From: Opitutia bacterium Tous-C1TDCM
Lineage (GTDB): Bacteria > Verrucomicrobiota > Verrucomicrobiia > Opitutales > Opitutaceae
DNA length: 64,000 nucleotides
Assembly: GCA_002288455.1 (NCBI GenBank)
Contig: NEUS01000001.1
Location: 1-64,000 of the forward strand
Direction of reading: 5' to 3'
Positions 1 to 7,255 of this stretch are shown piece after piece (within the stretch, counting starts at the first letter, position 1; every line of letters begins with the position of its first letter). Under the pieces are notes generated by a model, which saw only the letters and a program-made list of their open reading frames with translations, was not told the DNA's origin and did no database searches. A program made the position numbers and the translations under genes.

Positions 1-1
1 C

Positions 2-454
2 GACCACGAGGTGGTGCACTACGGGTTCGAGCCGTTCACGATGACGTGGGAGTCGCGCCTCTTCGGCGGCAACGGCTCGGAACGCGGCGACATCGCGGCG
101 ACGAATTTCTACGGGACGAAGGGGACATTTCATCTCGGTTACCGCGGCGGCTGGACCTTCTACCCGACCAACGGCACGCCGATCACGGAGAAGGCGATTC
201 TCAACCAGCCCGACGGCCAGAACATCAAGGAGCACTGGGCCGATTTCCTCGCCGCGATCGACACGGGCCGCCGGCCCGTGAGCGACATCGAGGACGCGCA
301 CCATGCGACCAACTGTTCGCTGCTCGGCGTGATCAGCCTGCGCCTCGGTCGCAGCCTGACGTGGGACGGCGCCAAGGAACGCTTCGTCGGCGATCCCGCC
401 GCGGATGCGCTGCTCCGCCGCGAATACCGCAAGGGCTGGGTGTATCCAGGCTGA
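2..454 (+). CDS. Gfo/Idh/MocA-family oxidoreductase, C-terminal part (5' end outside window)
   Basis: The frame is open from the first base and ends at TGA 452-454, giving 150 residues. What remains is the C-terminal substrate-binding half of a Gfo/Idh/MocA-type NAD(P)-dependent oxidoreductase. The NAD-binding Rossmann half lies off the window. The stretch around 'GRSLTWDGAKERFVGDP' near the end closely matches 'GRSLTWDGTAEKFVGA' in the protein at 48999-50345, so the two are paralogues of the Verrucomicrobia/Planctomycetes type that is often Tat-exported. The substrate cannot be told. A tandem-repeat element starts directly after the stop codon. Confidence 0.85.
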   Translation, partial: DHEVVHYGFEPFTMTWESRLFGGNGSERGDIAATNFYGTKGTFHLGYRGGWTFYPTNGTPITEKAILNQPDGQNIKEHWADFLAAIDTGRRPVSDIEDAHHATNCSLLGVISLRLGRSLTWDGAKERFVGDPAADALLRREYRKGWVYPG

Positions 455-601
455 GTAAGCTTTAAGCTAAAAGCTGTAAGCGGAAAGCTGGCCCAGCCTT
501 TCGATCTTTGGCTTTCGGCTATCGCGCACATCTCACCGGGCACCGCTCCTCGCATATAGCATAAGGCTTATAGCTTACCGCTTACAGCTTTCCGCTTACT
601 G
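455..601. repeat. Inverted pair of degenerate heptad arrays (TAAGC family)
   Basis: Two arrays of short units built on AAGCTTA/AAGCTGT (about 455-490 and 553-601) are arranged as inverted repeats around a core of about 60 nt. The left array contains GTAAGCGGAAAGC and the right one GCTTTCCGCTTAC, which would pair. The element starts at the base after the oxidoreductase stop codon. A relative of the same family lies at 29047-29124. No gene is seen here. Confidence 0.7.
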
Positions 602-619
602 CCCCCAAAAAAAATTCCC

Positions 620-1160
620 ATGTCCCATTCCTACGTGATGAGTTCCCGCCGGGTCGCCGGCCGCGGTGCGGCGGCGGTCTTCGAGGCCGAGCCCGGCAAA
701 ATGCGTTTTCTCAAGGTGCCGGCCGGCGAAGTGTACCGGCCCGCGCACGAGATTTCCCCGGCGGTCTGGTTCTAGGAAGTGCGCGACGCGGCCGACGGCA
801 TCGCGGACAGCCGCGTGAGCGAGGGCGGGGATGTCGTGATTTTCATCCACGGCTACAACAATTCGCCGCAGGTGATTTCGGAGCGGCAGAAGTTCCTGTC
901 CGAGGATCTCGCGGCGGAGGGATTCAGCGGCGTGGTGATTTCCTTCGATTGGCCGGCGGCGAACTCAACGCTGAATTACCTCGAGGATCGTTCCGATGCC
1001 GCGGCGGTGGCGAAGCTGCTCGTGACCTACGGCATCGCGCGACTCTTGCGCGGACAGGAGGAAGGCTGCAAAACCAACGTGCACCTGCTCGGGCATTCGA
1101 CGGGCGCGTACATCATCTGCGAGGCGTTGGCGCAGGCGGAAAAGGACGGCGTGGGAGAAA
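620..1160 (+). pseudogene. Truncated alpha/beta-hydrolase with in-frame TAG
   Basis: Reading from ATG 620, the frame meets TAG at 773-775 and then continues in the same frame as a recognisable alpha/beta-hydrolase. It has the oxyanion-side motif 'VVIFIHGYNN' and the nucleophile elbow 'LLGHSTGAYI', as in DUF900/lipase-like esterases. The hydrolase sequence stops abruptly at about 1158, where a 51-bp repeat begins, so the C-terminal part carrying the acid and His of the triad is missing. A premature stop plus truncation indicates a decayed gene. An internal GTG at 779 could still express a fragment, but no complete fold would result. Confidence 0.75.
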
Positions 1161-1209
1161 TGGGGTCAAAGCGCGAACCGCGAATCGGAGCTCAGCCGAA
1201 CTCATGCGG
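1159..1209. repeat. 51-bp direct repeat, copy A
   Basis: This 51-nt block reappears at 1515-1565 in the same orientation with one mismatch (1190 G versus A). It contains TGGGGTCAAAGCGCGAACCG. It forms the junction between the broken hydrolase and the broken glycerophosphodiesterase fragment. A shorter inverted relative lies at 1670-1697. No transposase is present, so this looks like a small non-autonomous or REP-like element; the type is inferred. Confidence 0.85.
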
Positions 1210-1514
1210 GTGGCGTCGTGCATCAGGACGATGGTGCCGTCCTTGGTCCGGCGGAGATCGATTTCGAGCATCGCCCAGGTGGCGCCGACGGTGGCCGCGA
1301 AGGTGGCGAGGCAGTTTTCCGGCAGGCCGACGCCGGCGCCGCCGCGGTGGGCGCTGACCAAGTGAAGGCGGGTGCCGTCGGGGCGGAAGAGGGCGCGCAG
1401 GCCGGCGGGGGTTTGCGGATCGAGGGCGAAGGCGGTGGCCGCGGCGGGTTGCGCGCGGAGGCCGGCGGCGAGGCCGAGGAGGAGAGCGGCGGCGAGGAGG
1501 GGGGCACGTAGAGG
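1210..1514 (-). pseudogene. Glycerophosphodiester phosphodiesterase, N-terminal fragment
   Basis: Read on the minus strand, the segment encodes a hydrophobic signal-peptide-like stretch (LLAAALLLGLAAGLRAQ). The start of a GDPD barrel follows: 'SAHRGG' (catalytic HR), 'LPEN', then 'MLEIDLRRTKDGTIVLMHD' with the metal-binding E-D pair and the HD motif. It stops just after 'HDATR', where repeat copy A begins. Its start codon is lost because repeat copy B replaces the upstream sequence. About 100 of the usual 250-300 residues remain. It is a remnant held between two direct repeats. Confidence 0.75.
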
Positions 1515-1565
1515 AATGGGGTCAAAGCGCGAACCGCGAATCGGAACTCAGCCGAACTCATGCGG
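1515..1565. repeat. 51-bp direct repeat, copy B
   Basis: Second copy of the block at 1159-1209, same orientation, one mismatch. It abuts the 5' end of the glycerophosphodiesterase fragment and appears to have removed its start codon. Confidence 0.85.
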
Positions 1566-1572
1566 TTGAGCG

Positions 1573-1606
1573 AGCTCGGTCGGGAGTTGAGCGCAAAACC
1601 GCCCGG
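1573..1606 (+). repeat. 34-bp dispersed repeat, copy 1
   Basis: This 34-nt block matches the reverse complement of 18077-18110 at 30 of 34 positions; it includes GGGAGTTGAG and ends in AACCGCCCGG. It shares the GTTGAG heptad motif with the 3'-end tandem repeats elsewhere in the window. Confidence 0.7.
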
Positions 1607-1669
1607 CTTAGGAGCGGAGTTGCCAAACAGTGGGGCGGTGCGGTGGCTCCGCGCGGCGAGGGAGCGGCC

Positions 1670-1738
1670 GGATTCGCGATTCGCGTATTGACCCCTTGGG
1701 CGGGGTCTTGGGCGGGGTCCCTTGGGCGGGGTCGGGCG
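1670..1738. repeat. Partial inverted copy of the 51-bp element plus short tandem repeat
   Basis: Positions 1670-1697 resemble the reverse complement of the 51-bp element (GATTCGCG...TTGACCCC). They are followed by three imperfect copies of a 12-14-nt unit built on TTGGGCGGGGTC (about 1694-1738). GACCCC and GGGGTC can pair. The block lies 9 nt beyond the stop codon of the minus-strand protease gene, where a transcript end would be expected. Confidence 0.55.
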
Positions 1739-1747
1739 CCGGAGGGG

Positions 1748-4700
1748 TTACCAGCTGTCGGCGGTCTTCTTTTGGTGGGCGAGGATGGCGAGGCGGAGGC
1801 GTTCTTTGGCGGCTTGGTCTTTCCAACCGAGTTGGTCGTAGAGGGCGGCGCGCTGGATGCGGAGTTTCTTGTCGGAGGGGTCGTCTTTGATGCGGGCGTT
1901 GAGGGCGTCGAGGGCGAGGCCGAGGTGGCCGGCTTGCTCCAACATCGCGGCTTCGATCGCCTTCGTCTGCTTGTCGCCGGTCTCCGGTTCCCAGCGTTTG
2001 ATTTCGGCGAAGGCTTTCCAGGCGGCGTCCCACTGCGCGGTGGCGCGGAGGACGTCGGTGCGGAGGCGCTCGATCTTCGCGAGGGTATCGCGCTGGGCGG
2101 TGAACTTCTTCTTCTCGCGTTCGAGCGCGGGCTTGGCTGCGGCGTCGGCTGCGGCGATCGCGGGTGGGGCGCCGAAGTAGCGGGCGACGGCGTCGGGGTC
2201 GGCAAGTTTGCGCGCCTCGTCGAGCAGGGCGACGACGGGGGCGGCGGTCTCGGCGGAGACGGCGGCCGTTTTCTCGGCGGGTTTTTCGTCGTCGTCGGTT
2301 TTGGGTTTGGTGTCGTCGGTTTTGGCGGGGGCGGCGGGCTTGGCCTTGGGCCAGGTGTCGCCAGCGAGCTTGGCGGCAAGCGCGGCATCGAGGGCGGCTT
2401 CGAAGGCGGTGGCGGCGTCGGCGGGGCGTTCGGCGCGGAGGGCGGCGAGGACCTCGGTGCGGCGGGCGAGGACGGCGGCATCGGTCGTGCCGCGGTGTTC
2501 GCGGACGAAGGCGAGGCGGCTGTCGTAGAGGGAGTCGGCGAGTTTCTCGACGTCGCTGCGATCGTCCTTCACGGGCTTGGCCTTGGGCGCGACATTCGTG
2601 ACCTTGGAGGGCGCGGTGCCGCCGAGATAAACGAGGGGCTGGCGGGCGAGCTCGCGGTTTTCGGTATCCTTGATTTGGATATCGCCGAGGAAGTGCGCGG
2701 GCTTGGGCTCGTGTTTGGCGAGGTCCTCGACGGCTTTGTCCTGGAGGAAAATGACTTCCTGGCGGCCGGCGGCGAGTTTGAGCTCGGTGGTGTCTTTGCC
2801 GAAGAAGCGGTCGCGGAGGTTGGCGCGGACGGGCACGGGGCGGACGGTCTTGAGCGGTTCGGCGAGGCGGAGCGGGAGGGTCGCGAGCGAGGCGAGCAGC
2901 TCGGGTTCGGCGGCGACGAATTCGCGGACGGCGATGGTCTTGCCTTTGGGCAATTTCACGGCGGCGCGGCCGGGGGCGGAGCTGTTGCTGCCGAGGCTGT
3001 CGAAGAGTTTCTCGCCGGATTCGTGGACGAGAGTGACGCGGCCACCGCCGACGGCGTCGGACAAATCGTAGTCTTCATTGGCGAGGACGTGGACGCTGAC
3101 GGATTCCTTGAATTCCAAGGTGAACCGCTGGCGCAGGACCGTCGGGCGGGCGGGGCCGGGGGTGAGGGCGGAGGCGGGGAACTCGGCGTGTTCGTCCATT
3201 TTCAGGTTGGACGTGGTCTCGGGGAGGAAGACATGGACGGCGCGGTCGAGCTTGGCCTCGACCTTGACGTCGCGGTCGGCGAACGGATCGAGATCGACGG
3301 AAGTCCACGGCGTGTTGGCCGGCATGACGACGGGGGCGGAGCCGAGGCCGGGGCCGATCCATTCGAGCTTGGTGGCGAGGGTGGCGTCGCCGACGGCGCT
3401 GAAGAGCATGGCGAGGGCGATTTCGGCGACGGCGCCGGGCCGAATGCGCAGGTCGAAGGTGCGTTCCTCGCCGGGCTCCAGGGTGAGATTCTGGTCGGTC
3501 TCGAAGGCGGCGATATGGGTCTGGGCGGCGAAGGCGAGGGCCTGGACGACGAAGCGGCGGACGAGGGCGTCGGGCGCGCGGTGCTGCACCGTGATGCGGA
3601 GGCGGGTGGCGCCGTCGGGGGCGGCGACGAAGAGGCGCTTGGTTTGCGCGGGCTTCAGGTCGACGGCGGTTTCGAGTTTGTGATCTTTGAAGGCGGAGGC
3701 GGGCGCGGGTTGGATGACGGTGACGGGAATCGAGAACACGGGGCCGAGTTCGGGTTTGCCGGCGAGGCGGGCGTCGACGCGCGCGACGTACAGGGAGCCG
3801 AGTTGGCCGGCAGGCACGGGCGGAACATCGACGATGAGGCTGAGGGTGCGGGGGCCGTTGGCGACGTGGACGAAATCCGGAGCGGTGATCCACGGCACGG
3901 AGGGTTTGAGGACGACATCGCTTTCGAACGCGAAGCGGGCGGCGGGCGGCACGGATTCGGGCCAGTAGGGAATCACGCGGGCGGTGAAGCGGCGGCGGGG
4001 ATTTTCGATGGATTCACGGAGGAGCAGGCCGCGGCCTTTCGCAGTGAAGGTGCCGCCGTCGACTTCGAGATCGTAGTAGGCGCCGAAGGCGGGTTGGCCC
4101 TGGAGCGCCTGGAGTTTGGCCCAGCCGCCGGGGGCGTTGATGAGGCCGGAGCCGCGGGTGAGTTCGTCTTCCTGCGGGAGGGGCGAGGCGCCGAGGATGA
4201 GGGCGGCGCGGAGGCGGGCGGGGGAGGCGTCGAGTTTTTGCTGTTTCGCGGCGCTGAGCACGAGGGCGGCGACGCCGACGGCGGAGGGCGAGGCCATGGA
4301 GGTGCCGTTCATCATTTCCGCGCCGCGCAGGCCTTCGGCGGAGGTGGAGGCGAAGGCGGCGCCGGGGGCCATGAGATCGACGCCGACATCGCCGTCCTTG
4401 GTCGGACCGCGGCTGGTGAAGCCTTGGGCGGAGTCGGGGCTGGCGGCGAGGGTCTGGTAGAGGACGCGGCCCATTTCGGTGGACATGTAGGCGCCGACGC
4501 CGAGGACGCGGCTGGCTTCCGCGCCGGCGTTCCCGGCGGTGCCGAGGGCGGGGCCGTTGTTGCCGGCGGACATGACGGCGAGGATGTCGAAGCGCTCGAT
4601 CAGGCTGTCGTAGAGGCGGCTGCTGCGATTGCGACCATCCTGGAGAAACGAGCGGCCGCCCCAGCTGGCGTTCATGAGGTCGACCTTGTAACGGGCGGAG

Positions 4701-5731
4701 AGGGCGATGGCGCGGGTCTCGCTCAGGCCGTAGGAACTGCCGCCGGTGCGGATGTCGCCGATCTTGATGGAGAGGATGCGGGCGCCGGGGGCGATGCCGT
4801 CGCGGGAACGTTCCGACGGGAAATGGGCGGCGGCGATGGCGGCGACGTGGGTGCCGTGGTTGCCGCTGACGGTGACGACGGAGAGGAGATCGCCGTTTTC
4901 GTAAACCTGGACGCCGAAGGTGGTGAACGTGATTTCGCCGAAGGAGGCGTATTCGCCGGCGACGCCGAAGGGGCGGAGGATTTTTTCGTCGGCGAGGTCG
5001 CCGTCTTCGTCGGTGTCGACGAGGACGCGCCAGTCTTTGCCGTCTTGCCAGACGACGCAGTCGAAGACGGCGCCGGGTTCCTCGCCGGCCTTGCCTTCTT
5101 CGAGGGCGGCGAGGGCGGCGGTGCGGGCGAGGAGATCGCGTTCGGGGCGGGAGCGGTCGTCGGCGGCCTTGGCTTTGGCGGATTTGAGTTTGGCGGCATC
5201 GGCGCCGCGGTCGCGTTCGGCCTGGCGGAGGGAGGCGGCGGCGGCGCGGGCGGCGGCGCGGCGGTCGTTGAGGCGTTTGAGAACGTCGCCGTAAAACAGT
5301 TCCGACGCGGGCTTGAGGCCGAGGCGGTATTCACCGGACGGATTCGTCACGCCGGCGGGGAGGACGAGGGAGCGGCCGCTGAGACCGGCGAGTTTGCCGT
5401 CGGCGCCGGGTTTGCGTTTCACCGTGGTGGGGACGTCGCCGGAGCCGGAGGCGTCGAGGATGTCGACGAGTTTGCGTTGGCCGGTCGACGTGACGGAAAG
5501 ACCGGCGGCGGCGGGATCGACGCCGGTGTCGAAGACGGCGATGACGACCTCGCGGCCGTCGAAGGTGGGGTTGGCTTTGAGGAATTGGTCGGCGGCGACC
5601 TCGCGTTTCGGGATCAGGGCGGAGCGCAGCGCGGCGACATCGGGGTCGGCGGAGGGCGCGGGGGCGGCGGGGAGCGAAGCGGTGAACGCGAGGGCGGCGC
5701 AGAGGAAGGCGCGGGCGGTCGGAGGGAGCAT
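1748..5731 (-). CDS. Secreted tripeptidyl-peptidase II-like subtilisin (S8) protease
   Basis: 1327 residues beginning with a signal peptide (about residues 1-23). The catalytic triad of family S8 is visible: D68 in 'AVFDTGVDP', H292 in 'NHGTHVA' and S478 in 'NGTSMASP', with the oxyanion Asn at about N391 ('SAGNNGP'). The segment after the Asp ('GQRKLVDILDASGSGDV'), the insert of about 220 residues between Asp and His, and the total length match tripeptidyl-peptidase II rather than ordinary subtilisins. Long beta-rich regions follow, then an Ala/Lys-rich helical C-terminus. TPP II releases tripeptides from peptide N-termini in the eukaryotic cytosol; here the signal peptide points to export. 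The minus-strand aminotransferase gene ends 48 nt upstream, so the two may be co-transcribed. Confidence 0.85.
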   Translation of the reverse strand: MLPPTARAFLCAALAFTASLPAAPAPSADPDVAALRSALIPKREVAADQFLKANPTFDGREVVIAVFDTGVDPAAAGLSVTSTGQRKLVDILDASGSGDVPTTVKRKPGADGKLAGLSGRSLVLPAGVTNPSGEYRLGLKPASELFYGDVLKRLNDRRAAARAAAASLRQAERDRGADAAKLKSAKAKAADDRSRPERDLLARTAALAALEEGKAGEEPGAVFDCVVWQDGKDWRVLVDTDEDGDLADEKILRPFGVAGEYASFGEITFTTFGVQVYENGDLLSVVTVSGNHGTHVAAIAAAHFPSERSRDGIAPGARILSIKIGDIRTGGSSYGLSETRAIALSARYKVDLMNASWGGRSFLQDGRNRSSRLYDSLIERFDILAVMSAGNNGPALGTAGNAGAEASRVLGVGAYMSTEMGRVLYQTLAASPDSAQGFTSRGPTKDGDVGVDLMAPGAAFASTSAEGLRGAEMMNGTSMASPSAVGVAALVLSAAKQQKLDASPARLRAALILGASPLPQEDELTRGSGLINAPGGWAKLQALQGQPAFGAYYDLEVDGGTFTAKGRGLLLRESIENPRRRFTARVIPYWPESVPPAARFAFESDVVLKPSVPWITAPDFVHVANGPRTLSLIVDVPPVPAGQLGSLYVARVDARLAGKPELGPVFSIPVTVIQPAPASAFKDHKLETAVDLKPAQTKRLFVAAPDGATRLRITVQHRAPDALVRRFVVQALAFAAQTHIAAFETDQNLTLEPGEERTFDLRIRPGAVAEIALAMLFSAVGDATLATKLEWIGPGLGSAPVVMPANTPWTSVDLDPFADRDVKVEAKLDRAVHVFLPETTSNLKMDEHAEFPASALTPGPARPTVLRQRFTLEFKESVSVHVLANEDYDLSDAVGGGRVTLVHESGEKLFDSLGSNSSAPGRAAVKLPKGKTIAVREFVAAEPELLASLATLPLRLAEPLKTVRPVPVRANLRDRFFGKDTTELKLAAGRQEVIFLQDKAVEDLAKHEPKPAHFLGDIQIKDTENRELARQPLVYLGGTAPSKVTNVAPKAKPVKDDRSDVEKLADSLYDSRLAFVREHRGTTDAAVLARRTEVLAALRAERPADAATAFEAALDAALAAKLAGDTWPKAKPAAPAKTDDTKPKTDDDEKPAEKTAAVSAETAAPVVALLDEARKLADPDAVARYFGAPPAIAAADAAAKPALEREKKKFTAQRDTLAKIERLRTDVLRATAQWDAAWKAFAEIKRWEPETGDKQTKAIEAAMLEQAGHLGLALDALNARIKDDPSDKKLRIQRAALYDQLGWKDQAAKERLRLAILAHQKKTADSW

Positions 5732-5771
5732 GGGAAAGGCGAAAGGTGGAAGGCGAAAGGCGGAAGGACGG
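5732..5771. repeat. Degenerate GGAAAGGC/GAAAGGT tandem tract
   Basis: About five 7-8-nt units of the type GAAAGGC/GAAAGGT lie between the aminotransferase stop codon (5780) and the protease start codon (5731), both on the minus strand. It belongs to the GTTGAAAG-like class of 3'-end repeats. Confidence 0.5.
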
Positions 5772-5779
5772 AAATTGGG

Positions 5780-6976
5780 TCAGGGGGCGGGGACGAGGGC
5801 GCGGAGGCCGCGGACGAGGCGGCCGACGCCTTCGGCGGCGGTTTCGGCGGTGAGGGCGCCGTAAGCAACGCGGAGGTGGCAACCGCGGTCGAGGCCGAAG
5901 GCGTTGCCGGGGATGACGGCGACGCCGTGTTCACGGATGAGGCGTTCGGCGAGTTCCTGGGGGCTGCGCGGGGAGCGGACGCGGAGGAGAAAGTAGAACG
6001 CGCCGTCGGCCCGCGGCACGTCGGCGAGGCCTTCGCGGACGAGGGGATCCAATTCGGCCCGCACGCGGGTGCGGACTTGGGCGAGGGCGGCGAGGTGGGG
6101 GCGGAGGTAGGCGGGGCCGGCGGCGAGGGCGCCGACGGCGGCGAATTGGGAAATCACCGGCGGGCAGATGAGGAGGGTGTCCTGGATCTTGCGGAAGGCG
6201 GCCTCGAAGCGGGCGGGGTAGACGAGGCAGCCGATGCGCCAGCTGGCGAAGCCGTGGGATTTGGAAAGCGAGAAAAGCGAGATCGTGTGCGCGGCGGCGG
6301 ACGGGCTGGAGGCGGGGGAGAAATGGCGGGCGCCGTCGTAGGTGAACGCTTCATACGCCTCGTCGCTGAGGTGGCAGATGCGGTGTTCGGCGCAGAGGGC
6401 GCCGACGGCGCGGAGATCGCGTTCGGGGTAGACGGCGCCGGTGGGGTTGTTGGGCGAGACGGTGACGATGGCGCGGGTGCGCGGGGTGATGGCGGCGCGC
6501 AGGGCCGGGAGGTCGAGCTGGTGGTCGGCGTCGGTCGGCACGAGGACGGCGCGGCAATTGGCCAACGTGATCGCCATCTCGTGGTTGAAGTAATACGGGG
6601 TCGGCAGAATGAATTCGGCGCCGGGATCGGCGAGGGCGAGGACGGCGGCGAAGAAGGCGTTGTTGCCGCCGGCGGTGACCATAATCCGCAGGCCGGAGTC
6701 GCCGCGCGGGCCGGTGGTGCCGGTGGCGAGGCCGTGGTCCGCGGCGAGTTTGCGGGCGAGCGCTTCGAGCAGCGACGGGATGCCGGCGACGGGTTGGTAT
6801 TTGTGCTGCGCGGGATCGGCGTGGAACGCGGCGAGCGCGGCGATCGCCGCGGGCGGGGGACCGTAGCCGACGACGCCTTGCCCGAGGGAGATCGTGCCGG
6901 GATGGCGGCAGATCAGATCGGCGATGACCGGAATAATCGGGGCCTGGACGGCACGGAGCCGGAGGGATTCTTGCAT
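5780..6976 (-). CDS. PLP-dependent aminotransferase, class I/II
   Basis: 398 residues, fold-type I. 'SPNNPTG' lies at about 174-180, the cofactor-ring Asp at D205 in 'DEAYEAF', the Schiff-base lysine at K239 in 'SLSKSHGF', and the substrate-carboxylate arginine in 'SWRIG' soon after. The overall pattern ('GQGVVGYGPPP', 'NEMAI'-like segment) fits the aspartate/aromatic/methionine aminotransferase clade; the exact amino donor cannot be told. The ATG at 6976 was chosen because the frame upstream overlaps the divergent sulfatase gene. The protein is cytoplasmic with no signal peptide. The protease gene follows 48 nt downstream. Confidence 0.85.
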   Translation of the reverse strand: MQESLRLRAVQAPIIPVIADLICRHPGTISLGQGVVGYGPPPAAIAALAAFHADPAQHKYQPVAGIPSLLEALARKLAADHGLATGTTGPRGDSGLRIMVTAGGNNAFFAAVLALADPGAEFILPTPYYFNHEMAITLANCRAVLVPTDADHQLDLPALRAAITPRTRAIVTVSPNNPTGAVYPERDLRAVGALCAEHRICHLSDEAYEAFTYDGARHFSPASSPSAAAHTISLFSLSKSHGFASWRIGCLVYPARFEAAFRKIQDTLLICPPVISQFAAVGALAAGPAYLRPHLAALAQVRTRVRAELDPLVREGLADVPRADGAFYFLLRVRSPRSPQELAERLIREHGVAVIPGNAFGLDRGCHLRVAYGALTAETAAEGVGRLVRGLRALVPAP

Positions 6977-7064
6977 CGGGAAGGACGGCGGAAGCCGGGC
7001 AGGGATCCAGCAAGGCGGTTGCCGGGCGCAGTGCAAGACGCCGCGGCGCGGGGCACCGCGGCGG

Positions 7065-7100
7065 GTTGACAGGTGAAAGTTGAAAGGTGAAAGACCGGAC
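7065..7100 (+). repeat. GTTGAAAG heptad tract with ACCGGAC edge
   Basis: Units GTTGACA-GGTGAAA-GTTGAAA-GGTGAAA-G are followed by ACCGGAC. This same edge pattern (heptads, then A[CT]CGG/CGATC) recurs at 18000, 31370, 33550, 47775 and 61120. It lies in the divergent region between the aminotransferase and sulfatase genes, the only tract of this class not next to a stop codon. Confidence 0.6.
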
Positions 7101-7134
7101 CCCGAGGCAACGCGGATGCCGGCGGGCGGGTTGG

Positions 7135-7153
7135 CCCTTTTCCGGAAAAAGGG
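7135..7153. other. Small inverted repeat in divergent intergenic region
   Basis: CCCTTTTCC pairs with GGAAAAAGGG with almost no loop. It lies about 100 nt upstream of the sulfatase start. It may be an operator or a hairpin; nothing more can be said. The rest of 6977-7255 shows no gene. Confidence 0.35.
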
Positions 7154-7255
7154 ATGTCCGCGCGTTCCGGCTGCGGCCGGAGACGGCAATGGCGAATCTT
7201 GCCTGGGCCCGCCCTGCGGCGTTGAAAACGGCGCCGCGGCGGCCTTATTGGCGGC

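Noticed and set aside
773-775. TAG as a selenocysteine or pyrrolysine recoding site
   Set aside because: TAG is not the selenocysteine codon, there is no sign of pyrrolysine use elsewhere in the window, and the gene is also truncated, so simple decay is more likely.
1643-7069. Very long plus-strand open frame (about 1800 codons) antisense to the protease and aminotransferase
   Set aside because: Its translation is low-complexity Gly/Glu/Val with no domain, while the minus strand encodes two recognisable proteins with catalytic motifs. High GC suppresses stop codons in the opposite strand.
7066-7090. TTGACA as a promoter -35 box upstream of the sulfatase gene
   Set aside because: It falls inside a heptad repeat unit and no -10 box lies at the right spacing.
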